Positions 44,874 through 52,230 of a DNA stretch of 64,000 nucleotides are shown here, piece after piece; the first letter of the stretch is position 1; each line of letters begins with the position of its first letter. The DNA lies in NCBI RefSeq assembly GCF_005222485.1, contig NZ_CP029078.1:4151501-4215500 (forward strand), read 5' to 3'. Below the pieces are notes generated by a model. It saw only the letters and a list, made by a program, of their open reading frames with translations, was not told the origin of the DNA and did not search any database. Both the position numbers and the translations under genes were made by a program. Origin of the DNA: Streptomyces griseoviridis (GTDB lineage Bacteria > Actinomycetota > Actinomycetes > Streptomycetales > Streptomycetaceae).

Positions 44874-46280
44874 TCAGTGGCGGCCCGCCACCCGGTCCGC
44901 GATCCGCGCCAGGCGGGACGACTCGGCGCGGTGCGAGGCGCTCTCGCGGCGGTCGGCGGCCCGGTAGGTGGCGTACATGCCGTGCACGCCGAGCCAGCGC
45001 AGCGGCTCGGGTTCCCACTTGCGGACCCGGTGGCCGACCCACGGCAGCCGGGTCAGGTCGGTGCGGGCGCCCTCCCCCGAGTCGAGGCGCACCAGGTCGG
45101 TGAGGGTGCGGGCGGCGAGGTTGGTGGTGGCGACGCCCGAGCCGACGTAGCCGCCCGCCCAGCCGAGGCCGGTCGCCCGGTCGAGGCTGACCGTGGCGCA
45201 CCAGTCGCGCGGCACGCCGAGGACCCCGGACCAGGCGTGCGCGACCGGGAGCCCGGCCAGCGCGGGGAAGAACCGGACGAGGAGGTCGCGCAGCGCCTCG
45301 ACGGTCGCGTCCTGGGTGCGGCCGTCGTGGTCGGTGCGCGAGCCGAAGCGGTAGGGCACCCCGCGTCCGCCGAGCGCGATCCGGCCGTCGGCGGTGCGCT
45401 GCGCGTACATGTAGGCGTGCGCCAGGTCGCCGAGGGTCTCCCGGCCGTCCCAGCCGATCGCCGCCCACTGCGCGTCGGTGAGCGGTTCGGTGGCGATCAT
45501 CGAGGAGTTCATCGGCAGCCAGGTGCGGCGCTGGCCCTTGATGTTGGCGGTGAAGCCCTCGGTGCAGCGCAGCACGTAGGGCGCGCGGACGGTGCCGTAG
45601 GGGGTGACGGCGCGGCCGGGGCCGATCTCGGTGACCGGTGTCGACTCGTGGACGCGCACGCCGAGCGCCGTCACGGCCGCCGCGAGGCCCTTGACCAGTT
45701 TCACCGGGTGGAGCCTCGCGCCGTGCGGGGTCCAGGTCGAGCCGACCGCGTCGGCGACCGTGATCCGCTCGGCGGTGGCCCGCGCGTCGTACAGTTCCCT
45801 GTCGTCCTCGCCGAACGCCAGCTCGTGCGCGTGGAACTCCTTGAGGCGGGTCAACTGGGCCGGGGTGCGGGCCACTTCGAGGACACCGCCGTGGTGGATG
45901 TCGGCGTCGATGTGCTCCTCGGCGGCGACCCTGACGACCTCGCCGACGGTGTCGTTCATGGCCTTCTGGAGCCGTACCGCGGCCTCGTGGCCGTGCAGCG
46001 CGGCGTACCGGTCGCGGCCCGCGACGCCGTTGTAGAGCCAGCCGCCGTTGCGCCCCGAGGCACCGTATCCGCAGAACTTCTGTTCGAGGACGGTGATCCG
46101 CAGGGCGGGGTCCGCCTTCTTCAGGTAGTACGCGGTCCACAGCCCGGTGTAGCCGCCGCCCACGATGACGACGTCCGCCGACGTGTCCGAGGCCAGCGGC
46201 TCGCGGGCCGCGGGCAGGCCGTCGTCGGCGAACCAGAAGGAGATGCCGCCGTTGACGACACCGTGTGCCGAGGTGCTCAT
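44874..46280 (-). CDS. DAO-type FAD oxidoreductase (gamma-glutamylputrescine oxidase-like)
   Basis: The 468-residue flavoprotein has ADVVIVGGGYTGLWTAYYL as dinucleotide-binding fold (about 35-55), ASGRNGGWLYNG as the FAD isoalloxazine-region motif, MIATEPL, GGRGVPYRFG, and the C-terminal GLGWAGGYVGSGVATTNLAARTLTDLV. It resembles PuuB, which oxidises amines such as gamma-glutamylputrescine to aldehydes with hydrogen peroxide. Streptomyces carry several paralogues, so the exact amine is not assigned. No other polyamine genes are next to it. Confidence 0.87.
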   Translation of the reverse strand: MSTSAHGVVNGGISFWFADDGLPAAREPLASDTSADVVIVGGGYTGLWTAYYLKKADPALRITVLEQKFCGYGASGRNGGWLYNGVAGRDRYAALHGHEAAVRLQKAMNDTVGEVVRVAAEEHIDADIHHGGVLEVARTPAQLTRLKEFHAHELAFGEDDRELYDARATAERITVADAVGSTWTPHGARLHPVKLVKGLAAAVTALGVRVHESTPVTEIGPGRAVTPYGTVRAPYVLRCTEGFTANIKGQRRTWLPMNSSMIATEPLTDAQWAAIGWDGRETLGDLAHAYMYAQRTADGRIALGGRGVPYRFGSRTDHDGRTQDATVEALRDLLVRFFPALAGLPVAHAWSGVLGVPRDWCATVSLDRATGLGWAGGYVGSGVATTNLAARTLTDLVRLDSGEGARTDLTRLPWVGHRVRKWEPEPLRWLGVHGMYATYRAADRRESASHRAESSRLARIADRVAGRH

Positions 46281-46289
46281 GGGCGGACG

Positions 46290-46943
46290 CTAACCCGTCC
46301 GGGCGGCCGGTGTCTCCTTCGGATTCCGTGGTGTCGGACGCCCCAGCGTCAGCGGACGGCAGCAGAGTCCGATGAGGACGGCGGTGAAGTGGCCGAGGTC
46401 GGTGAAGGTCGGCGAGGACGCGAGCGGCAGCCCGTACACGAGCAGCACGGCCACCAGGTACAGGTACCGCCAGGGCGTCGGGATGCGGTAGGTGAGGACG
46501 GCGACGACCCCGGCGAGGGCGTAACTGACGCCGATGTCCAGGGTGTGGGTCGCCGAGTGCGGGGCGAGTCCGTCGCGCACCGCCTTCAGCAGCGCGGCCT
46601 CACTGATCAGGGTGGCCAGGACGTGCGCGGCGACGCACACCATGAGCCAGCGCAGGGTGCCGAGCCACCGTTCGGCGGGCGCGTGGAAGACGGTGTAGAG
46701 CACCGCGTACGGCAGCCACCGCCCGCCGTCGATCCACAGGGCGCTCTGGAGCAGCACCCGGCCCGGGTCGTCCGACAGCTCATGGATGTTGGTGGAGCGC
46801 CTGCGCAGGAACTCCGTCTCGAAGTGCGGCGACATGTGGTGCAGGGCGACCGTCGTCACGAACAGGATCGCGAGCCACACATAGGTGCCCGGGGCGCTGC
46901 GGACATAGGCCCACACCCTGTCGAGGCCCCGGAGAATTCGCAT
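46290..46943 (-). CDS. rhomboid-like membrane protein
   Basis: The 217-residue protein has about six hydrophobic segments (YVWLAILFVTTVALHHM; YAVLYTVFHAPAERWLGTLRWLMVCVAAHVLATLISEAALL; LDIGVSYALAGVVAVLTYRI; YLYLVAVLLVYGLPL; FTAVLIGLCC). RWLGTLRWLMVCVAAHVLATL resembles rhomboid TM2-3 (E/HRxxG), and GVSYALAGV takes the place of the catalytic GxSG, with a Ser that may be functional. It is likely a rhomboid-fold protein; protease activity is uncertain. Its start overlaps a possible divergent start at CATG. Confidence 0.75.
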   Translation of the reverse strand: MRILRGLDRVWAYVRSAPGTYVWLAILFVTTVALHHMSPHFETEFLRRRSTNIHELSDDPGRVLLQSALWIDGGRWLPYAVLYTVFHAPAERWLGTLRWLMVCVAAHVLATLISEAALLKAVRDGLAPHSATHTLDIGVSYALAGVVAVLTYRIPTPWRYLYLVAVLLVYGLPLASSPTFTDLGHFTAVLIGLCCRPLTLGRPTPRNPKETPAARTG

Positions 46944-46977
46944 GCCCCGATTCACGCACGCACGTATCGTCCGCGGG

Positions 46978-47874
46978 GTGATCGACATCCCGGGCGGCCT
47001 CGCAACGGCACAGGAGAAGTACAACGGCGACGCCGGGCGGGCGTTCATCGCCGCGCTGCCCGCCCTGCTGGAGGAGTTCCTCGCGCGGTGGGAGCTGCGC
47101 CCCGACGGGCCACCGATGCACGGGGTGTCCGCGCTGGTGCTGCCGGTGCTGCGGGCCGACGGCACCCGGGCCGCGCTCAAGTTCCAGCTCCTCGACGAGG
47201 AGAGCGCGGGCGAACCGGTCGCGCTGCGCGCCTGGGCCGGTGCGGGCGCGGTCAGGCTCCTCGACCACGACCCGGTCAGCCACACCCTGCTCCTGGAGCG
47301 CCTCGACCCCGCCAGGACGCCGTCGCTGCTGCCGGACTCGCGGGCCGCCGTGCAGGTCGTCGGCCGGCTGCTGGCCGGGCTGACGGCGGTCCCGGCCCCG
47401 GCGGGGCTGCGCGGACTCGGCGGGATCGCGCGGGAGATGCTGGCGGGGACGCCCCGGGCGCTGGAGCGGATCGCCGACCCGGAGGTCCGCCGCCTCGTCG
47501 CGGACTGCGCCGCCGCCGTCCGCGAGGTGGCGGACGAGCCGGGCGACCGGCTGCTCCACTGGGACCTGCACTTCGAGAACGTCCTCGGCGGCGACCGCGC
47601 CGAGTGGCTCGCCATCGACCCCAAGCCGCTGGCGGGCGACCCGGGGTTCGATCTGCTCCCGGCGATCGACAACCGCTTCGAACCGGCCGAGGTGGGCTGG
47701 CGGTTCGACGCCCTCACCGGGCTGCTCGGCCTCGACCGGGAACGGGCGCGCGCCTGGACGCTCGGCCGGGTGCTGCAGAACTGTCTGTGGGAGATCGAGG
47801 ACGGGCGCCCGGTGGAGGACGTCCAGGTGGAGATCGCGCGCCGGCTGCGCCGGGGTCAGCGGCTCACACCGTGA
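46978..47874 (+). CDS. aminoglycoside/hydroxyurea phosphotransferase-like kinase (APH(6) family)
   Basis: The protein is about 298 residues from GTG 46978; ATG 46942 is an alternative sharing CATG with the divergent gene's start. The catalytic loop HWDLHFENVLGG (near residue 205) and the metal motif LAIDPKPLAGDPGFDLLPAIDNRF match the APH_6_hur family, which includes streptomycin 6-kinases. It could confer self-protection or act on a small molecule. Resistance is not implied by homology alone. The end overlaps the convergent gene by 11 bp. Confidence 0.85.
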   Translation: MIDIPGGLATAQEKYNGDAGRAFIAALPALLEEFLARWELRPDGPPMHGVSALVLPVLRADGTRAALKFQLLDEESAGEPVALRAWAGAGAVRLLDHDPVSHTLLLERLDPARTPSLLPDSRAAVQVVGRLLAGLTAVPAPAGLRGLGGIAREMLAGTPRALERIADPEVRRLVADCAAAVREVADEPGDRLLHWDLHFENVLGGDRAEWLAIDPKPLAGDPGFDLLPAIDNRFEPAEVGWRFDALTGLLGLDRERARAWTLGRVLQNCLWEIEDGRPVEDVQVEIARRLRRGQRLTP

Positions 47875-49270
47875 ACCGGACCGCCTGGAGCCACCGCGCG
47901 TCGTCCTGGGTGCCGCCCCAGATGAAGTTGCCGGGCGCCTGACCGGTCGGCTGGTCGCAGGCGAGCCCGCCCCAGCGGCCGCCGACGGCCGCGTTCTGGC
48001 AGACGGCGCCGTCGGCGACGTTGATCACGAAGCCCAGGATGTAGGGATAGTCCTTCTTGGTCTTGCCGATGTAGACGTCGACGCCGTCGACGCCGCCGCT
48101 CCACGGGGTCTTCCACTTGTCGTGGCGGACCCAGGCGTTGGAGGCGGTGCCCTTGGTGCCCGCCGTCGCCGTGTTGATCGACTTGATCTTCTGCTTGGTG
48201 TTCACGCGGCCCGCCGTGGCGCCGTCGCAGACCGGCTTCTGCCAGCCGTCCTTGTCGAAGTAGACGCGGTAGCAGATGTGCCGCCCGGGGCTGCGGGCCG
48301 CCAGCTTGGAGACGGCCTCGGCGGCGGTCTCCTTGTGCGGCTTGGGCGGCTTCACCGGCTTCGGCACGGCGGCCACGGGCGCCTCGGCGGACTTCGTCTC
48401 CTCGGTCTCCTCCTCCTTCCTCTTCTCCTCCGAGGGGCTGGCGCTGGGCGACGGCGACGCGCTGTCCGACGCGGAGGCCGAGGGCGACGCGCTGACGCCC
48501 GGGGTGGCGTGCGGCCACCCCGAGGGCGTCGCCGAGACGGTCGGCTGGGTGGGCAGCAGTGTCGGGGTCTTGCGCTTGCTGTCGGCGGCGGCCGCGGTCT
48601 TGTCCGAGGCGCCGCCGTCCGAGCCGCCGCTGCCGAGCGCGACCAGCGGGACGATGACGAGCAGCGCGACGCCGACCGCGACCGCGCCGATGACGGCGGG
48701 GCGCTTGATCAGGCTCGGCGCCTCGTACTCGTCGTCCGACTGCCCGATCCCGCGGACCGGAGCGGGCGCGCGGGCGGGGGTGTTCGCGGGCTGCGGTGCC
48801 GGGGTCGGCGCGGGCTGCCGGTGCTGCGCCGGCGGCGGGACCTGCGCCGCGGCGGGGGCGGGCGGCTGCGGGGCCGGCGCGGCGGGGGCGGGCGCTCCCG
48901 GGGGCGGAGCCGCCGGCGCGGGCGGCTTGTCCAACGCGACGGCCTGCGGCGGCGCCGGTGCGACGGCATGCGGCGGCGGCGTCGGTGCGACGGCCGCCGC
49001 GGGGCCTTCCTGCCGCTGCTCCACCAGGCGGCTCGACCCGTCGGGGGCCACCTCGACGATCGCCACCGAACCGGCCACCGGGTCCGTGATGGACGCCGTC
49101 ACCGCCTCGTTCCGGCTGCGGGCGTACCCGTGCAGGGTGTCGAGGATGGCGACGTCGACCGACTCACCCCCGACGACCGGCACCGGCTCGCCGTCGACCA
49201 CCGCCGATCCGTCCTCCGCGATCACCACCGGTATCCGTGCTGAAGGCTCCCTGTTCGGCCCGTTGCTCAT
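47864..49270 (-). CDS. single-pass protein: shared N-module, ChW-like C-terminal domain
   Basis: The 468-residue protein has a conserved N-terminal module (10-86: PVVIAEDGSAVVDGEPVPV, GGESVDVAILDTLHGYARSR, VAIVEVAPDGSSRLVEQR), a Pro/Ala linker (90-172), the element QSDDEY (177-182), one transmembrane helix (191-213), a Ser/Glu-rich outer linker, and an extracellular domain (332-468). That domain has VYFDKDGWQKPVCDGATAG and INTATAGTKG, resembling clostridial hydrophobic (ChW) repeats. The N-module is nearly identical to the protein at 50.5-51.9 kb. N-in topology is inferred. An ECF-like promoter lies 54 nt upstream. Confidence 0.82.
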   Translation of the reverse strand: MSNGPNREPSARIPVVIAEDGSAVVDGEPVPVVGGESVDVAILDTLHGYARSRNEAVTASITDPVAGSVAIVEVAPDGSSRLVEQRQEGPAAAVAPTPPPHAVAPAPPQAVALDKPPAPAAPPPGAPAPAAPAPQPPAPAAAQVPPPAQHRQPAPTPAPQPANTPARAPAPVRGIGQSDDEYEAPSLIKRPAVIGAVAVGVALLVIVPLVALGSGGSDGGASDKTAAAADSKRKTPTLLPTQPTVSATPSGWPHATPGVSASPSASASDSASPSPSASPSEEKRKEEETEETKSAEAPVAAVPKPVKPPKPHKETAAEAVSKLAARSPGRHICYRVYFDKDGWQKPVCDGATAGRVNTKQKIKSINTATAGTKGTASNAWVRHDKWKTPWSGGVDGVDVYIGKTKKDYPYILGFVINVADGAVCQNAAVGGRWGGLACDQPTGQAPGNFIWGGTQDDARWLQAVRFTV

Positions 49271-49323
49271 GCACTCACCCCTGCCTCCGTGCCGTCGCCG
49301 CTCGCGCGGCCTCGCAGTGCACT

Positions 49324-49352
49324 GCAACGGGCCGCGCGGGAAAACAGTTCAA
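49324..49352 (-). promoter_or_regulatory. ECF-type promoter, copy 1 (TTGAAC-N17-CGTTGC)
   Basis: On the minus strand, TTGAAC (complement at 49347-49352) and CGTTGC (complement at 49324-49329) are 17 nt apart. The -35 overlaps the stop codon of the upstream gene, and the start of the ChW gene is 54 nt away. TTGAACTGT and CGTTGC are shared with copy 2. Confidence 0.8.
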
Positions 49353-50503
49353 CGCATCCTGGGCTTGGCGGACTTGGGCACCGGGGTGACGGACCGGGGC
49401 GAAGGGGGTGAGGTGCGCTGACCTGTCGAGTCCTGGCGCACGAGCTGTGCCATCGAGTCGTTCGCCCGCGCCGAGGGCAGCACCGGCAGGGCGAACCGGG
49501 GGTCCTGCGAGACCGTGGACTCCGCCGAGACCGCGGAGTCCATCGAACCCGTCGAGACCACCGAGATCGTCGAGTCCGTGGACCGCACCGAGTCCGACCG
49601 CAGCAGCGGAGCCGTCAGGGCCCACCGCTCCATCGGGGAAAGGCCCGACAGGTCCAGCGAGGCCGACGAGTCCGACGCGTCCGACGCGTCGGACCGGCCC
49701 GCCGAACTCACCGAGTCCGACCGCTCCAACCGGTGCGAGAGGCCCATCGGGTCCGAGAGGTCCATCGGGTCCGAGAGGTCCGTCGGCTTCGTCAGGTCCG
49801 TCGAGTCCGGCCGTTCCCTCGGGTTCGACCGGCTCTCCTCGGCGGCGGGACGCTCCTCCACCGGGAGGGTCGGGGTCCGCGAGAAGCGCCGGTCCTCCGT
49901 GAGGGACGACTCCCGCGCCCCGCGCTCCCACGGCGAGGCGGGCGTCAGGGGCGGGGAGAGGGCCGGCTCGGTGACCGGCGCGGGCCGCGCGAGCTGCGCC
50001 TTCAGCTGCTCCTGCCGGTCGAGCAGCGCGTTCAGCAGCTGCTGGTTGCGTTCGCCCGACTGCCGGTGCAGTCGGCTGCCGTCGATCCTGGCGAGCACGT
50101 CGGCGGTGAGGTTCTCCAGCGCCTTCAGCTTGCCGCCCGGACCGCCGTCCACGGCGTCGAGGAACGCGTCGAGCCGATCGCCCCGCGCCTGCGACAGCCG
50201 CGCGGGACCTGCGGCGGGCGCGGGCGCGTCGTAGGAGCCGCCGCCGCCCGAGGCGCGCCGGCCCCGCCACTTCGGCAGGAACCGGGCGATGAGGTCGTCG
50301 AGCAGGTTCCTGCCGAACTGCTTCGTGAAGTTCTTGGCGAAGGTCTTCGCGGTCTCCCAGGCGGGCCGCAGCCGGGAGCCGACGAGGTCCCTGGCCGCCC
50401 GGCCGCTCTCCTGGGCGGCATCGCGCCGCCCGGGGTCCGGCTTCGTCAGCCGCCGCCGCTCATCGTCCTTCCCGGCCGCTGGACTCGCGCTGGTGTCCGC
50501 CAT
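49349..50503 (-). CDS. hypothetical Ser/Asp-repeat protein with basic tail
   Basis: The 384-residue protein has a charged N-terminus, a helical segment (40-82: ARDLVGSRLRPAWETAKTFAKNFTKQFGRNLLDDLIARFLPKW), a second (110-170, including QQLLNALLDRQEQLKAQL), and a C-terminal half of Ser/Asp/Thr runs (DLTKPTDLSDPMDLSDPM; DASDASDSS; STISVVSTGSMDSAVSAES) ending KSAKPRMR. There is no signal peptide or clear transmembrane helix. I do not recognise the family. It follows the ricin-domain gene by 25 nt, so they form one transcript. Repeats suggest a disordered, possibly adhesive or exported protein. Confidence 0.75.
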   Translation of the reverse strand: MADTSASPAAGKDDERRRLTKPDPGRRDAAQESGRAARDLVGSRLRPAWETAKTFAKNFTKQFGRNLLDDLIARFLPKWRGRRASGGGGSYDAPAPAAGPARLSQARGDRLDAFLDAVDGGPGGKLKALENLTADVLARIDGSRLHRQSGERNQQLLNALLDRQEQLKAQLARPAPVTEPALSPPLTPASPWERGARESSLTEDRRFSRTPTLPVEERPAAEESRSNPRERPDSTDLTKPTDLSDPMDLSDPMGLSHRLERSDSVSSAGRSDASDASDSSASLDLSGLSPMERWALTAPLLRSDSVRSTDSTISVVSTGSMDSAVSAESTVSQDPRFALPVLPSARANDSMAQLVRQDSTGQRTSPPSPRSVTPVPKSAKPRMR

Positions 50504-50528
50504 GATGTCGTCCTCCCGTCGTCCGTGC

Positions 50529-51920
50529 TCAGACCTTCACGAAGCGCCACTGGTGGTCGTCGAGATCGCTGCACCCGAAGATGGTGAGACCGGCGTGCGC
50601 GGTCGCCTTGTCGGCCCTGGCGACGTCGAGGCAGAGGTCGCCGCTCTTCTGGTTGCGGACCCAGTAGGTGCCGTTCGCCCGCTTGTCGAACCACCAGAGC
50701 TGGTTGTCGTGGTCGGTGCCGTCGCAGGTGAACTCGCTGACCGGGGTCGATGCCCGCCGGCCTTCGTAGTACGGCAGGTCGAGGCAGAGGCCGTCCTTGA
50801 CGTTGCGGATCAGATAGAGGTCGGCGCCCCTGGTGCCCTGGCCGCTGGAGCTCTTGGCGAGGGTCCACCGCTGGTTGTCCGCGCTCGACGTGACGCAGGC
50901 GCCGTCCCGCACCCGCTGGTCCTTCTTGCCCTTGCCGGTGCCGGGCAGGTCGAGGCAGAGCGACCACTTCTTGTTCTTGAGCACGACCGTGCCGGTGGGG
51001 ATGTCCGACTGGTCGGCGTCGCCCGCGGTCGGCCGCGGGTTCGGGGCCGCGGGGGCGGTGGAGGGCGAGCGGGACGGCTTCGGGGAGGCGCTCTTCGAGG
51101 CGGAGGGCGAGGCGGAGGACGAGACGGACGGCGAGGCGGACGGCGACGACGTCACGCTCGCGGACTCCGACGGGGTCGGCTCGGGCGTCGTCGGGGTGGT
51201 CGCCTCGACCGTGCCCGCGGCCTGGTCCCTGCCCCCGCCCGAGTCGCTGCCGAGCGCGATCAGCGGGACGACGACGAGCAGCGCGACGACGACGGCGACG
51301 GCGCCGATGACCAGCGGCTGCTTCAGCAGGCTCGGGCCCTGGTACTCGTCGTCCGACTGGCCCGACACCGGGCCCCGGGCGGGCCTGCCCCTACCGGCGG
51401 CGTCCCGCACCGGCTCCGGCCCCTCCACCGCGCCCACGGAACCGACCGACCCGGAACGACCGGTCGGTGCGGGCGGCACGGGGGAAGGGCCGGGGGTGGT
51501 GACCGGGGGGACGGGAGCGGCCGGGGCGGCTGGGGCGGCTGTTGAGGGGACGGGGGTGGCGGCGGGGGGCGTAGGCGTCGTCGGGGTCGGCGTCGGGGGC
51601 GTGGCCTCGACGGCGGGCAGGACGGCCGTCGCCGGCTCCTCCCGCTCCGTCGCCGGCTCCTCCCGCTGTTCGACGAGGCGGGAGGAGCCGTCCGGGGCAA
51701 CCTCCACGATCGCCACCGAACCCGACACCGGGTCCGAGATCGACGCCGTGACCGGGGTGTTCCGGTTGCGGGCGTAGCCGTGCAGGGTGTCGAGGATCGC
51801 CACGTCGACCGACTCGCCGCCCATCACCGGAACCGGCTCACCGTCGACCACGGCCGTGCCGTCGCTCCCGATCACCACCGGGATGAGGGGGGAAGACCGC
51901 TCTCCCTCGCCCATGTCCAT
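50529..51920 (-). CDS. single-pass protein: shared N-module, ricin-type C-terminal domain
   Basis: The 463-residue protein has the same N-module as the ChW protein (PVVIGSDGTAVVDGEPVPV, GGESVDVAILDTLHGYARNR, VAIVEVAPDGSSRLVEQR), a Thr/Pro linker, the SGQSDDEY element (186-193), a transmembrane helix (about 202-224), a Ser/Pro outer linker and a beta-trefoil lectin (about 310-463). The lectin has three QxW-like repeats (DNQRWTL, DNQLWWF, DHQWRFV) and SLCLDLP/GLCLDLP/DLCLDVA, so it probably binds sugar. GGGAGG precedes ATG 51920. The 3' neighbour is cotranscribed. Confidence 0.88.
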   Translation of the reverse strand: MDMGEGERSSPLIPVVIGSDGTAVVDGEPVPVMGGESVDVAILDTLHGYARNRNTPVTASISDPVSGSVAIVEVAPDGSSRLVEQREEPATEREEPATAVLPAVEATPPTPTPTTPTPPAATPVPSTAAPAAPAAPVPPVTTPGPSPVPPAPTGRSGSVGSVGAVEGPEPVRDAAGRGRPARGPVSGQSDDEYQGPSLLKQPLVIGAVAVVVALLVVVPLIALGSDSGGGRDQAAGTVEATTPTTPEPTPSESASVTSSPSASPSVSSSASPSASKSASPKPSRSPSTAPAAPNPRPTAGDADQSDIPTGTVVLKNKKWSLCLDLPGTGKGKKDQRVRDGACVTSSADNQRWTLAKSSSGQGTRGADLYLIRNVKDGLCLDLPYYEGRRASTPVSEFTCDGTDHDNQLWWFDKRANGTYWVRNQKSGDLCLDVARADKATAHAGLTIFGCSDLDDHQWRFVKV

Positions 51921-51977
51921 CGCCGTCCTCCCTCGTTCCCACGTCCTCGCGCCTGCCGCGCGGCCCCGCGCAGGGCA

Positions 51978-52006
51978 GCAACGGACTGCGGGCGAAGACA
52001 GTTCAA
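51978..52006 (-). promoter_or_regulatory. ECF-type promoter, copy 2 (TTGAAC-N17-CGTTGC)
   Basis: On the minus strand, TTGAACTGT starts at 52006 and CGTTGC ends at 51978, spacing 17. It drives the ricin-domain gene with a leader of about 50 nt. It lies 19 nt from the divergent copy 3. Confidence 0.8.
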
Positions 52007-52024
52007 TCCGGGCACGGAACAGCG

Positions 52025-52053
52025 GTGAACCGTCTGCCCGTTCCGTACGTGGA
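52025..52053 (+). promoter_or_regulatory. ECF-type promoter, copy 3 (GTGAAC-N17-CGTGGA)
   Basis: GTGAAC at 52025-52030 and CGTGGA at 52048-52053, spacing 17. It reads toward the first AfsR-type regulator, leaving a leader of about 170 nt that contains a 13-bp hairpin. GTGAACCGTC is shared with copy 4. Confidence 0.68.
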
Positions 52054-52104
52054 AGCGGCGACGGCGGCACCCGGGTTCCCCTCGTTCCTCGTGGTGACGT
52101 CCGG

Positions 52105-52142
52105 CCCTGTCGGCCGCGGGACAGCAAATGCGGCCGACAGGG
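52105..52142 (+). promoter_or_regulatory. stable hairpin in the leader of the AfsR-type gene
   Basis: Perfect 13-bp arms CCCTGTCGGCCGC and GCGGCCGACAGGG with a 12-nt loop, about 45 nt after the predicted transcription start and 88 nt before the GTG. It could be an attenuator or RNA-stability element. In a divergent promoter region a simple terminator of a neighbour is unlikely. The rest of this gap holds no gene. Confidence 0.6.
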
Positions 52143-52230
52143 CATATTTCCGGTTGGCCGAAGCAAACCGGTGGCGCAGCTTCCAGGAAAAAAGCGGGAG
52201 TTGAGGGATTCCCCTAATAGAGTTCCCGAG

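Noticed and set aside
44877..47942. Long plus-strand open frame across the oxidoreductase and rhomboid-like genes
   Set aside because: Antisense shadow of the minus-strand genes, with an unnatural composition. The true plus-strand gene there is the APH(6)-like kinase.
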